Origin: Promethearchaeia archaeon
Lineage (GTDB): Archaea; Asgardarchaeota; Lokiarchaeia; Sigyniarchaeales; SOKP01
Direction: 5' to 3'
Assembly (NCBI GenBank): GCA_029856295.1
Contig: JAHQWS010000257.1
Coordinates: 1 to 25,570 of the forward strand
DNA: 25,570 nucleotides
This document shows positions 15,997 to 24,558 of this stretch, piece after piece. Under the pieces are notes generated by a model. It was not told the origin of the DNA, searched no databases, and worked only from the letters and a program-made list of their open reading frames with translations. The position numbers were made by a program, and so were the translations under genes. Position 1 is the first letter of the stretch. Each line of letters opens with the position of its first letter.

Positions 15997-16311
15997 AGGA
16001 ATCTTTATTTATTGTTTGATTATGAGATATTTTGATATTCTAATAAACTTATTGGTATTTTTTCTATTTAATTATCCCAACATGTTCGGCGGGTAAAAAA
16101 TATATAAGATAATTTTTAGCCCTCGATTATATTATTGGTATTTTGAAAAAAAACTCTTTAAAAAAGAAATGTAGACAAATACTTAAAATCATTGGATCTG
16201 GGAGAATTCGCCTAGATTAAGCTGGCGAGTTTGATTATTTGGGTAGCTAAGTTTTAAAGAGGGAATGCATAGAACTTGTCTTGGTTAATCCAAATTGATT
16301 TTTTTTATCAG
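15997..16311. promoter_or_regulatory. 315-nt regulatory gap upstream of the DeoR gene with a 13-bp direct repeat
   Basis: The plus-strand word TTATTGGTATTTT occurs at 16049-16061 and again at 16132-16144, 83 bp apart, upstream of the DeoR start. This is a plausible operator pair or duplicated promoter element. An 8-bp stem (AATTCGCC / GGCGAGTT, one G.U pair, 11-nt loop) lies at 16205-16231, 80 nt after the iron alcohol dehydrogenase stop. No gene is convincing in the gap. Confidence 0.35.
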
Positions 16312-17502
16312 CTAAATTGATTTTTTCCTGTCGTAATTTTTCTTTATTAAATTTAAAAAATCTTCGTGATTTCCAACCCTCGGATGAACTGTGTAATCTG
16401 GAAGTTCGAGGGTATCATCAGCTATTGACTTAAGATCGCTTTCTGAAAGATTTTTATCTTTTAAAGTGATATACAATCCTATTTCTTTTAGAAATTTGTC
16501 AATTTCGTCACATGCTTTTTCAGCAGCTACTTTATCAGATTTTTTCTCCAATTCTGGATTAAACATCCGTCCTACGGTTGCGTACTGGGGTATTGCGTGT
16601 TCCCAGGTCCACCGATTGATTTCAGGATACATTATTGCGAGTGCTTCACCATGGGCAATATGAGGTGCATTTCCACCGATAGCCATTCCAATTCCATGCG
16701 GTAAAGTTGTTCCTGCATTAGTAATAGAATATCCTCCAAGAGTATTCGCAAAAGAAAGAGCTTCTCTTGCTTCCCTATTTTCTCCATCTTTTAGCGCAAT
16801 TGGTAAGTACTTGATGATAAGTCGCATGCTTTCTAATGCCTGTATATCTACGTAATCATTAGCATTCTTATTTAATGTGCTTTCGAAAGAATGACAAAAA
16901 GCGTCAAATCCAGTTGAAGCTGTTATATGAGGAGGAAGATTTATAGTAAGCTCTGGATCAACAAGGCTGACTTTGGGATAAAGAAGTCTATCAGCAAGTG
17001 CATACTTCAACTTTTCTGCAGTGTTTGTCACAACCGATACAAATGTGACTTCAGTACCCGTACCTGCTGTCGTAGTCAATGTAATTACTGGTAATAATTT
17101 ATCTTCAATCTGTTTGGTCTTATTTTTGCCAAATGGATCAATTCGATAATCCCAAGCTTCTCCTTCGTGAGTCGCACCAACAGCAATTGCTTTTGCCGCA
17201 TCGATAGATGATCCTCCTCCAACACCCAATATAACCTCCACATTATTCTTAATTGCAATTTCGGCTCCCTCATTTACCATATCGGTAGTAGGGTTAGCTC
17301 GAATACCATCATAAAGAATCATTTCAATCCCAGCAAGTTTACAGATTTTTTTTATTTTTTTCCTCGTAGGTTCTAAGCTGGAACCAGAACCTGTAACCAT
17401 TAAACACTTTTTGCCATATTTCGATACCACTTCTCCCACTTCTTTTAGACGTCCCCAGCCGAATTTTAATTCGGTTGGATTAAAATAATTAATATTTCTC
17501 AT
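16312..17502 (-). CDS. Iron-containing alcohol dehydrogenase (FucO/lactaldehyde-reductase-like family)
   Basis: Type III alcohol dehydrogenase of 396 residues. The NAD(P)-binding GGGSSID (about 95-101) and TTTAGTGTEVT (about 143-153) are present. The metal ligands Asp200, His204 (DAFCHSFE), His269 (LPHGIGMA) and His284 (AHGEALA) all match the family pattern, so it should bind Fe2+ and be active. Such enzymes interconvert aldehydes or ketones and alcohols; FucO reduces L-lactaldehyde to propanediol in fucose breakdown. The neighbouring fucosidase makes that reading attractive but not proven, since the family is broad. The start ATG at 17502 has an AGAGGAA ribosome site. It follows the zinc dehydrogenase by 19 nt in the same operon. 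Confidence 0.93.
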   Translation of the reverse strand: MRNINYFNPTELKFGWGRLKEVGEVVSKYGKKCLMVTGSGSSLEPTRKKIKKICKLAGIEMILYDGIRANPTTDMVNEGAEIAIKNNVEVILGVGGGSSIDAAKAIAVGATHEGEAWDYRIDPFGKNKTKQIEDKLLPVITLTTTAGTGTEVTFVSVVTNTAEKLKYALADRLLYPKVSLVDPELTINLPPHITASTGFDAFCHSFESTLNKNANDYVDIQALESMRLIIKYLPIALKDGENREAREALSFANTLGGYSITNAGTTLPHGIGMAIGGNAPHIAHGEALAIMYPEINRWTWEHAIPQYATVGRMFNPELEKKSDKVAAEKACDEIDKFLKEIGLYITLKDKNLSESDLKSIADDTLELPDYTVHPRVGNHEDFLNLIKKNYDRKKSI

Positions 17503-17521
17503 ACTTTATTCCTCTTTTTGA

Positions 17522-18550
17522 TTATTCTTTATTTATTTCAAATATTACTTTAAGATTATCTTTAGTGTTTAGTGCTGCATTAAAGGCTTCTTGTGGTTTT
17601 TCTAACGGAAATATTTTTGTTATGAATAGATTTGGAGAGAAAGAAGCATTGGCAAGCATGTGAACTGCTTCTTCAAAATCTGTTCTCGTGTACATGAGTG
17701 TTCCAATGATTTCTTGTTCTCGGTCTTGAACATTCCCCATATTTATTTTCACCTCATTTCCAAAAACACCACAAACAAGAACTCTGCCACCTTTTCGTAT
17801 AACATCCATAGCGTCTCTGATGCTAGGTTCGATACCAACGCATTCGAAAGCAACATCAATTCCCTTATAAGGTTGTTCGCTGCAAATCTTTTCAACAACA
17901 TTCACTTTTGATGCGTTAATTATTTGATTCGCTCCGAGTTGCCTTGCTAATTCAAGTCTTTCATCTGAGAGATCCGTTATAATTATATTTTTAGCTCCTG
18001 CATTTACAACACAAAGAAGAACAGATAATCCGATCGTTCCAGCACCAATTATAACAACATTCTTATTGAATAAATCTCCTCCTCTTTTTACTGCATGGAC
18101 ACCTACAGCAAGAGGTTCAACAAGAGCAGCGTGTTTTAGAGATAAATTTTTGGGTATTGGCACAACTTTATCCGCGGGCACTATTAAATAATCAGCCATC
18201 GCTCCGTCTCCTTGGCATCCCATGACTCTTAAATTAAGGCAGATGTTATATCTTCCTGTCTTACAATTATAACACTGCCCACAAACTAAACTAGGTTCAA
18301 CGGTAACCCGATCACCTGCCTTAAAATCATAAACATTCTTTCCTATTGTAGAAACAATCCCAGAGAATTCGTGTCCTGGCGTCGCAGGTAATGAAATAAA
18401 AGGGTGTTCTCCCTTAAATGCATGTAAATCTGAACCACATATTCCACAATATGCGATTTTTATAGTTACTTCTTTTGGTCCAGGGGTTGGTTCTTCTACA
18501 TTCTCTAATATTATATTTTTTGGTTCTGGAATTATTAATCTTCTCATCAT
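17522..18550 (-). CDS. Zinc-dependent medium-chain dehydrogenase (sorbitol/threonine dehydrogenase-like)
   Basis: MDR-family NAD-dependent dehydrogenase of 342 residues. The catalytic zinc site is given by Cys38 (GICGSDLH), His60 and Glu61 (PGHEF). The structural zinc lobe has Cys90, 93, 96 and 104 (CGQCYNCKTGRYNIC). The Rossmann motif is GAGTIG (169-174), and Asp193 after the second strand points to NAD rather than NADP. It looks intact. It oxidises a secondary alcohol of a sugar, polyol or amino-acid-like substrate; possible roles here are an L-fucose or polyol dehydrogenase step (inference). The start is ATG 18550 or the adjacent ATG 18547. It is the first gene of a two-gene operon with the iron alcohol dehydrogenase and is divergent from the UroD-like gene. 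Confidence 0.92.
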   Translation of the reverse strand: MMRRLIIPEPKNIILENVEEPTPGPKEVTIKIAYCGICGSDLHAFKGEHPFISLPATPGHEFSGIVSTIGKNVYDFKAGDRVTVEPSLVCGQCYNCKTGRYNICLNLRVMGCQGDGAMADYLIVPADKVVPIPKNLSLKHAALVEPLAVGVHAVKRGGDLFNKNVVIIGAGTIGLSVLLCVVNAGAKNIIITDLSDERLELARQLGANQIINASKVNVVEKICSEQPYKGIDVAFECVGIEPSIRDAMDVIRKGGRVLVCGVFGNEVKINMGNVQDREQEIIGTLMYTRTDFEEAVHMLANASFSPNLFITKIFPLEKPQEAFNAALNTKDNLKVIFEINKE

Positions 18551-18842
18551 CCAATCAACTCAATTTATTGAAAGATTTCTCTTTAAATCTTTAACATAAA
18601 ACACTATATATTGAATAAAATTTATTCTAATTTGTATAACTTCCTTGTATATAAAAAAGAATTTTAATATATCATAATATATCTCAATACTTAAAAACAT
18701 AACATTTTTTAATAAAATATACCTATCATATCTTAAATACAACATATTTGTAAGTTTAGAATATAAAAAATTTAATAGTTATATAATTTAGATTAATTTA
18801 TTAGTGATATTATTTAATGCAGAAGAGGATGAAAAAACCTAC
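18551..18842. promoter_or_regulatory. Divergent promoter region between zinc dehydrogenase and UroD-like gene
   Basis: Very AT-rich. Plus-strand TATA-like words stand at about 18760-18770 (GAATATAAAAAATTT) and 18778-18788 (GTTATATAATT), either of which could serve the UroD-like gene. The minus-strand promoter cannot be fixed by eye. A 61-codon minus-strand open frame here is low-complexity and is not taken as a gene. Confidence 0.4.
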
Positions 18843-19976
18843 ATGAATTCTTCAGAAAGAGTTAAAGCAGCTATTCATTTTAATAGTCCAGATAAAGTTC
18901 CAATAATGAACTTCGGTAAAGCTAATAGCGATGTGGTTCCACTAATTTCTGAACCCTCAAAAGACTGGAAACCAGGCCATGCTGAAGATGAGATTGGTTT
19001 ATTTCCTTATTATGAAGCTTCTTTTGAATGGGATCCTCCAGAATGGGCACAAGATCCTAAATATGAGAATTGGAAAAAATTACCACGTGAGGAAATAGAC
19101 GAGTGGGGCTGCATCTGGGATCGCATTGGTACAGGCTTAACAATGGGGCATCCTGGAAGACCATCTCTTACTGACTGGTCGAATCTTGATAAGTATTTAG
19201 AAAGACATACTCCAGATCCTGAAGATAAAAGTCGATATTCCACATTTATTAAATTTACTGAATCACTGAGAGGTAAAAAATACTTGATGGCGTTTTTACA
19301 ACCTTGTGCTCCTTTTATGGTTGCAGCTAACATGCGGGGATTCAAAAACTTCTTAATAGATCATCGCAGAAATCCGGATAAAGTCAAATTCCTCCTTGCT
19401 CACCTAACAGAGTATTTCGTGAAAAATATGAAGTCATGGTTGAAATATGGAGGTCATCCCGATGGCTTTATCATGTTTGAAGACTTAGGGACGCAAGATA
19501 ATCCTTTTATGAACCCTAAAGTATTTGAAAAGTTTTACGAACCTGTTTATCGCACTCTATATGAAACGGCTCATGAGCTCAAATGTGAATTCCATCATCA
19601 TTGTTGCGGAAAAATTGATAAAATTATACCCTATCTCATGGAATGGGGTCTTGATGCGTTAGAATTAGATAGCCCCCGGATGACGGGATATCCTAACTTG
19701 AAGCCCTTTCGGGGAAAGCTAATGATGTGGGGTTGTGTCAATATCCAAACTATATATCCTCTCGGGACCCCCGAAGAATGCGAACGGGAAGTATGGTATA
19801 TGATGCGAAATTTAGGGACTCCAGAAGGAGGGTATGGAGCATTCTTCTACCCTGATCCACTTACCATAAAAGTACCAAAAGAAAATATAAAGGCATTCAA
19901 GAAGGGTTTGAGAAAGTACGGGAACTATTCGAACATCCCTTCAAATTGGTGGTCTGATCCCGTTGAAAAGGAGTGA
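18843..19976 (+). CDS. UroD-fold, corrinoid-type methyltransferase-like protein
   Basis: Member of the uroporphyrinogen decarboxylase superfamily, with a TIM-barrel of about 377 residues. The start is set at ATG 18843, because family members open with a motif like MNSSERVKAAIHF and because AGAGGATG lies upstream; an in-frame GTG at 18804 would add 13 residues. The zinc motif of MtaA/CmuA-type methyltransferases is present: His and Cys in HCCGK (about 253 and 255 from this start) and Cys in WGCVN (about 298). True decarboxylases do not have this HxC...C set, and no haem genes are nearby. Zn-UroD proteins move methyl groups between corrinoid proteins and thiol or other acceptors. The long, Trp-rich N-terminal part (about 30-125) is probably substrate- or partner-specific. 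No corrinoid protein gene is visible in the window. It converges on the GPH transporter gene. Confidence 0.85.
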   Translation: MNSSERVKAAIHFNSPDKVPIMNFGKANSDVVPLISEPSKDWKPGHAEDEIGLFPYYEASFEWDPPEWAQDPKYENWKKLPREEIDEWGCIWDRIGTGLTMGHPGRPSLTDWSNLDKYLERHTPDPEDKSRYSTFIKFTESLRGKKYLMAFLQPCAPFMVAANMRGFKNFLIDHRRNPDKVKFLLAHLTEYFVKNMKSWLKYGGHPDGFIMFEDLGTQDNPFMNPKVFEKFYEPVYRTLYETAHELKCEFHHHCCGKIDKIIPYLMEWGLDALELDSPRMTGYPNLKPFRGKLMMWGCVNIQTIYPLGTPEECEREVWYMMRNLGTPEGGYGAFFYPDPLTIKVPKENIKAFKKGLRKYGNYSNIPSNWWSDPVEKE

Positions 19977-20066
19977 AAAGAAAAATATCGTACCTCAACT
20001 CCCACCTATGAATAAATAGTAAAATTTCAGTATAATTAAAGATTGGAAAATAATCTTTTAAATATT

Positions 20067-20073
20067 AAAAAAA
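20067..20073 (-). terminator. Poly-T terminator after the GPH transporter gene
   Basis: Seven A on the plus strand, read as T7 in the minus-strand transcript, lie 25 nt past the transporter stop, in the gap between convergent genes. Confidence 0.35.
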
Positions 20074-20097
20074 GTTATTAGACAAATAAATGAGATA

Positions 20098-21513
20098 TTA
20101 CTTTATTCCACCTTTCTCTGAATGAAGATTGGCTCTTTTTATCAAATTATCTTCTAGTTTTTTTCCATGAATTGGATAAAACCATAATGAGAGGATTCCG
20201 ATTCCGAGAATAACTGCGGGAATCAATCCCATCAAGAGACGTAACCCCCAAATCACTTCAGAACCAGGTCGTGGAGTAAATGTTCCCCACCCGGTATCCG
20301 TGAATACGATGCCTATAAGCAAGATAACAATTACTCCTGAAAACCGCATTACAAACGCCCAAATACCATAAAACCCACCTTCTCGTCTTATTCCGTAATT
20401 AAGCTCATCATCATCAATGACCTGTGCTAAAAGTTGGTCTTGAATATACATTGAACCTCCAATTCCAATTCCGGTAAGTGCCATGGCAATAAATGTTATC
20501 AATAGAGTGTCTACCCACAAAAAGAATGTCACCGCAACCGCTAAAACAGCAAAATCTATTAGTGACATTTGCCATAATCCCCACTCTTTTCTTATTTTCA
20601 TCCAAAGTGGTAAAGAAATTATGCCCACAAGAAATACAGTTAAGAGCAACACACCAATCATAATCGAATTCTCTTCGGTGATTTCAAGTACATAGGTTGC
20701 ATAAAGCGGAAACAACATTGGGAGTATACTTTGCACAGTCGCCATACATAACCAAGCAATAATGAAAAACACAAATGCTCTATTCGTAAATGTATATTTC
20801 ATCGATTTTGTAATAGAAGGGGCACTTTCAAAATCTTTCGCAAATTCAACTCGCTCCTTTGATCCCCATTTGATGGTAATAAAAATGGTGATTCCAACTG
20901 TAATCGCGAATATCATTCCGACGGTATGATATTGCGTGATGGTATAGCTATAGCCGTGTTGATTGGCCATATCCTCAATTAGTAAGGAAGGAGTGAGAAA
21001 CACTACGATTAATGCGATGATAGCGATAAACATCCTCAAAACGTTAACTTCCGCTCGTTCCTCTTCTTCTATAAACATTTCCGGGAACAAAGACACATGA
21101 TTCAAGGAATACATGCTAAAAAACATATCAAACAGAAAGAGCACCACCATAAAATAGATAAAATTCATGAGATCAGAAGTCATCGGAGGGGTCCATAAGA
21201 AAAAGCATATAAGACTTAGAGGAACCGCGGACGCCATCATCCAGGGAATGCGACGCCCCCACCGTGTGTTGGTTTTATCAGAAAGCACGCCTACAATGGG
21301 ATCATTAAAAGCATTCCAAATTGACCATATGATAAATCCTATACTAATCCAAATAACTGGCAATTTCACAACCGAGAAATAAAACACAAATACAATTACT
21401 TGAAATCCTTGATATGCTACAGTATCTGTAATTTCACCAACACTATATGCGAATTTTGTTTTAAAATCATAACTTTCATAACTATCCGAGGTTTTAATTT
21501 TGTTTTTTACCAT
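20098..21513 (-). CDS. GPH-family (MelB-like) sugar:cation symporter
   Basis: Major-facilitator membrane transporter of the glycoside-pentoside-hexuronide family, 471 residues with about 12 hydrophobic segments. Family marks are NDPIVGVLSDKTNTRWGRR in the loop after helix 2 (about 69-87), with the cation-site Asp, and the second-half motif RREGGFYGIWAF. It should import a glycoside or its released sugar with Na+ or H+. It is divergent from the GH29 fucosidase gene across a 212-nt shared promoter region, so the natural guess is a fucosyl-oligosaccharide or fucoside. The start ATG at 21513 has no ribosome site; a TATA box at about 21553-21561 would give a leader of only about 18 nt, so weakly led or nearly leaderless translation is likely. 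A related transporter is cut at the window end. Confidence 0.93.
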   Translation of the reverse strand: MVKNKIKTSDSYESYDFKTKFAYSVGEITDTVAYQGFQVIVFVFYFSVVKLPVIWISIGFIIWSIWNAFNDPIVGVLSDKTNTRWGRRIPWMMASAVPLSLICFFLWTPPMTSDLMNFIYFMVVLFLFDMFFSMYSLNHVSLFPEMFIEEEERAEVNVLRMFIAIIALIVVFLTPSLLIEDMANQHGYSYTITQYHTVGMIFAITVGITIFITIKWGSKERVEFAKDFESAPSITKSMKYTFTNRAFVFFIIAWLCMATVQSILPMLFPLYATYVLEITEENSIMIGVLLLTVFLVGIISLPLWMKIRKEWGLWQMSLIDFAVLAVAVTFFLWVDTLLITFIAMALTGIGIGGSMYIQDQLLAQVIDDDELNYGIRREGGFYGIWAFVMRFSGVIVILLIGIVFTDTGWGTFTPRPGSEVIWGLRLLMGLIPAVILGIGILSLWFYPIHGKKLEDNLIKRANLHSEKGGIK

Positions 21514-21725
21514 GGTATTTCATACTTTATAGTTTTTTTATTTCGTTTATTTTTTTATAAGATATATTATGTTTATTTTATTAAAAATGGTAATATTTTT
21601 AAATATTGCGATATTTTATGAAACACCAAGATATTTTTTTAAATCTTCTTTAAGAAAAACTTCTAAATAAATGGATTTTAACAAAACTTATTTAATACAC
21701 AAAAATAATCGTTTAATTAGTAAAA
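21514..21725. promoter_or_regulatory. Divergent promoter region, GPH transporter / GH29
   Basis: The minus-strand TATA box CTTATAAAA at about 21553-21561 sits 40-48 nt before the transporter ATG. On the plus strand, CTTATTTAAT at 21686-21695 sits about 31 nt before the GH29 ATG. Both spacings imply very short leaders. No operator could be recognised. Confidence 0.45.
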
Positions 21726-23192
21726 ATGAATAAATTTCAGCCAACCTTTAAATCCGTGAAGACACATGAGGTACCGGATTGGTATCATGATGCGAAACTA
21801 GGGATATTTATTCATTGGGGATTATTTTCTGTACCAGCATTTGCACCTACTGGTAAGGGGGAGAATCTCAAAATCTTAGAAAAGGAAGGATGGAAGGCCT
21901 ATTATGCGCATAATCCATATGCGGAATGGTATATTAACACGATGAAAATTCCCGGTAGTCCCACACAAAAATACCATATTGAAACCTATGGAGAAGACTT
22001 CTCCTATGAAGATTTCGCACCCTTGTTTAATGAAGCCAGTACAAAATGGAACCCCGAGGAGTGGGCAAAATTATTCAAAAAGGTCGGAGCGAAATACGTT
22101 GTTCTAGTCTCAAAGCACATGGATGGATTCTTGTTATGGCGGAGCAAACATCCACATCCTAAAAAGGAGAATTATCATTCGAATCGAGACATTGTAGGAG
22201 AATTAACAGAAGCGGTGAAAGCACGAGACATGAAAATGGGGCTTTATTATTGTAGCGGACTTGATTTCACATTTAATGATATTATTATCCAAGATGCCTT
22301 AGATGAATTTACAAACACTCCAAATACTAAGGATTACATAGATTTAATGGAATCCCACTGGCGTGAGCTGATTAACTTGTATAAACCATCAATTATTTGG
22401 AACGATGTTGGATATCCTCGGGACGCAAATTCTGCTGAATTATTTGCCTATTTTTATAATAAAATATCTGATGGTGTGGTAAATGACAGATGGATGCAGG
22501 TCTCAAAATTTTTGAGTAAATTTGCAAATACGAAAATTGGTCGAAAAATAATATGTTGGTATGTGAAACGACTGTTTTTAACTGAGGGCATGGTCACTCA
22601 GAACCCTCCTCACTGTGATTTCTCGACTCAAGAATACTCTACATATTCAAATATCATGGAACAGAAGTGGGAGGCAAACCGGGGAATAGGTACTTCTTTT
22701 GGCTATAACAAAGCCGAGAAAGCTGAGGATCATTTTTCAGTTGAGGAATTAATCCGATTCTTTGTAGATATTGTAAGTAAAAACGGCAATCTTCTTCTTA
22801 ACTTAGGGCCAAAGGCAGATGGAACAATTCCAGACATTCAACTAAATCGAGTACTAGGATTAGGGAAGTGGCTGGAAACAAACGGACAAGCGATATTTAG
22901 AACACGACCATGGATACGGGCTGAGGGGATAACCACAGAAGGAATTGGAGTACGCTTCAGCCAAACAGCAGACTCTCTATTTGTATTTCTTTTAGATACT
23001 TCTAATGAATCAACTATAACAATTAAATCTCTTAAATTGAATAGTGATACAAAAATTTCATGGTTAGGATACGATGAATCCATAAACTGGAATCAGAACG
23101 GGGAAAATCTTACGATCTATATCCCAAAGAATCTAAAGGAAAGTCCTGTATATACTTTAAAAATTACTCCTAAACCTGCCTTGAATCAATAA
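21726..23192 (+). CDS. GH29 alpha-L-fucosidase, cytoplasmic
   Basis: Glycoside hydrolase family 29 retaining fucosidase, 488 residues without signal peptide, so it acts on imported substrates. The order is typical: GIFIHWG (26-32), AEWY with the active-site Glu (about 67), SKHMDGF (129-135), GLYYCSG (172-178) and the nucleophile Asp227 in IWNDVGYP. The C-terminal HCDFSTQEYSTY, RGIGTSFGYN and NGNLLLNLGPKADGTIP signatures follow. A small beta domain closes the protein (about 395-488). Unusually, the conserved KHHDGF pair reads KHMDGF, so the second His, a fucose contact in characterised enzymes, is Met. This may shift substrate preference. The start ATG at 21726 has no ribosome site. It is divergent from the transporter and followed on the same strand by a UroD-like gene. 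Confidence 0.94.
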   Translation: MNKFQPTFKSVKTHEVPDWYHDAKLGIFIHWGLFSVPAFAPTGKGENLKILEKEGWKAYYAHNPYAEWYINTMKIPGSPTQKYHIETYGEDFSYEDFAPLFNEASTKWNPEEWAKLFKKVGAKYVVLVSKHMDGFLLWRSKHPHPKKENYHSNRDIVGELTEAVKARDMKMGLYYCSGLDFTFNDIIIQDALDEFTNTPNTKDYIDLMESHWRELINLYKPSIIWNDVGYPRDANSAELFAYFYNKISDGVVNDRWMQVSKFLSKFANTKIGRKIICWYVKRLFLTEGMVTQNPPHCDFSTQEYSTYSNIMEQKWEANRGIGTSFGYNKAEKAEDHFSVEELIRFFVDIVSKNGNLLLNLGPKADGTIPDIQLNRVLGLGKWLETNGQAIFRTRPWIRAEGITTEGIGVRFSQTADSLFVFLLDTSNESTITIKSLKLNSDTKISWLGYDESINWNQNGENLTIYIPKNLKESPVYTLKITPKPALNQ

Positions 23193-23381
23193 GAATAAGA
23201 GGTTAACTTAGAATCCATCGTACAAATAAATTTATGAGGTAATGAAGAAAATTTAAGATGAAGGATGCATATTGAAAATTTAACAATTTATCTTCCGCTC
23301 AGAATAGCGAGATCTCCTGCTATTTCGTTTAAAATTGATTTGAAGCTTGATAATAACAAATAATTTTTAGGAGGGCCAAAT
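23193..23381. other. 189-nt gap between GH29 and the second UroD-like gene
   Basis: Contains the ribosome site of the next gene. A 32-codon ORF (ATG 23265 to TAA 23363) was considered but has no start support. Bases 23291-23325 are richer in GC for no evident reason. Confidence 0.3.
23369..23375 (+). promoter_or_regulatory. Strong Shine-Dalgarno site fixing a TTG start
   Basis: AGGAGGG lies 6 nt before TTG 23382 and no ATG occurs near it in that frame. This supports TTG initiation of the UroD-like gene. Confidence 0.75.
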
Positions 23382-24416
23382 TTGAATCATAAAGAACGAT
23401 TTATTGCCACAATCGAGAGGAAACCAGTTGATCGTCCTGCGTGTTGGTTAGGAATGCCTGTCCCTGCAGTTCATAAAGCATTATTTAAATATTTTAGGGT
23501 AAAAAACCTTCGAGAATTGAAATTAACGCTCGGTACGGATATTTGGGATGTGGATGTACCATATAATCATCCCCCGAATAATCATATCGCAATGGCATTT
23601 GACTTTCCAAAAAAAGGGCAAGTTATGGAACATAGGACTTTAACTGCTCCTGGATTTTTTGAAGATTATAAGGATCCTCAAAAAGACGATATCGACGCTT
23701 TTGATTGGCCTCAGCCTGAGGATCATATGGACGAGGAGGAATGTAGAAGGGTAGTTGAAGAAGCTCCAGACGGTTATCCTGTTATGGGGGTCCTTTGGTC
23801 TTCGCATTTTCAAGATGTATATTCCGCCTTTGGAATGTCAACGGCATTCGTTAAAATGGTAAGATATCCAGATGTTTTTAATGCTGTTCATGACAGAATC
23901 ATTGAATTTTATCTTAAAGCTAACAAAATCTTTTATGAAGCAACAAAAGGAATGCTCGATGCGATTTTGATAGGAAATGATTTTGGAGGTCAGAAACGTT
24001 TAATGCTTTCTCCTGAGAATATAAGAAAATTTGCGATGCCTGGAGCAAAAAAGCTCGTTGATCAAGCAAAATCTTATGGTCTAAAAGTAATATATCATTC
24101 CTGCGGTTCAATCTTTGAAGCAATTCCAGAATTTATTCGCATTGGAGTAGACGCCATACATCCTATCCAAGCTTTAGCCGTGAATATGGAGATTAAAAGG
24201 TTAAAAAGCCATTATTATGATAAAGTGTCATTTTGTGGAGGGGTTGATGCACAAGAGTTATTAGTTTTTGGAAACCCAGACCAAATTAGACAAAAAGTTT
24301 ACGATTTGAAATCCATAATGCCTACAGGTTTGATTATTTCTCCTAGTCATGAAGCAATACTTCCAGACGTTCCTCCTGAAAATATAGAAGCACTTTTTCA
24401 AGCAGTAAAAGAATGA
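23382..24416 (+). CDS. UroD-fold, corrinoid-type methyltransferase-like protein
   Basis: A 344-residue UroD superfamily protein that starts with TTG behind a strong AGGAGGG site. The opening MNHKERFIATIERKPVDRPA is the standard start of this branch. The zinc motif is His239 and Cys241 in IYHSCGSI, with Cys285 in VSFCGGVD, as in MtaA/MtbA-type methylcobalamin:CoM methyltransferases and related demethylases. Decarboxylase function is therefore unlikely. It shares overall fold and motif with the gene at 18843-19976 but is clearly diverged and lacks that protein's longer N-terminus, so they may act on different methyl acceptors. It lies 189 nt behind the fucosidase on the same strand and may be co-transcribed. 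O-methylated sugars or aromatic methyl ethers as methyl source are conjecture. Confidence 0.87.
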   Translation: MNHKERFIATIERKPVDRPACWLGMPVPAVHKALFKYFRVKNLRELKLTLGTDIWDVDVPYNHPPNNHIAMAFDFPKKGQVMEHRTLTAPGFFEDYKDPQKDDIDAFDWPQPEDHMDEEECRRVVEEAPDGYPVMGVLWSSHFQDVYSAFGMSTAFVKMVRYPDVFNAVHDRIIEFYLKANKIFYEATKGMLDAILIGNDFGGQKRLMLSPENIRKFAMPGAKKLVDQAKSYGLKVIYHSCGSIFEAIPEFIRIGVDAIHPIQALAVNMEIKRLKSHYYDKVSFCGGVDAQELLVFGNPDQIRQKVYDLKSIMPTGLIISPSHEAILPDVPPENIEALFQAVKE

Positions 24417-24498
24417 AATCGAAATATTAAAATTTAAATTTTAAAAACAAGTAATAACGATTAACTAATTAAATTAATTTCAAAATAGAATTGATAAT

Positions 24499-24558
24499 AT
24501 GAACCTATTAGAAGGGAAATCTGCTGTAATAACGGGCGGAGGAAGAAGCTCAAAATAG
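24499..24558 (+). pseudogene. 5' fragment of a short-chain dehydrogenase (SDR) gene
   Basis: ATG followed by NLLEGKSAVITGGGR, the first strand and glycine-rich NAD(P) loop (TGGGRGIG in intact members) of a short-chain dehydrogenase. The homology stops at base 24546 where foreign DNA joins, giving two further codons, SSK-like, and a TAG at 24556-24558. About 95 percent of the gene is missing. The missing part should have continued GIG, so the break falls within the cofactor loop. Confidence 0.8.

Noticed and set aside
18560..18745. 61-codon minus-strand ORF in the divergent promoter region
   Set aside because: The composition (mainly Ile, Phe, Tyr, Leu, Lys) is what AT-rich non-coding DNA gives; it overlaps the expected promoters.
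23265..23363. 32-codon plus-strand ORF ahead of the second UroD-like gene
   Set aside because: It has only AAGG touching its ATG, no recognisable protein pattern, and ends just before the real ribosome site of the next gene. It is probably chance.
18843..24416. Calling the two UroD-fold proteins uroporphyrinogen decarboxylase (hemE)
   Set aside because: Both carry the HxC...C zinc motif of corrinoid methyltransferases, and no haem genes are present.
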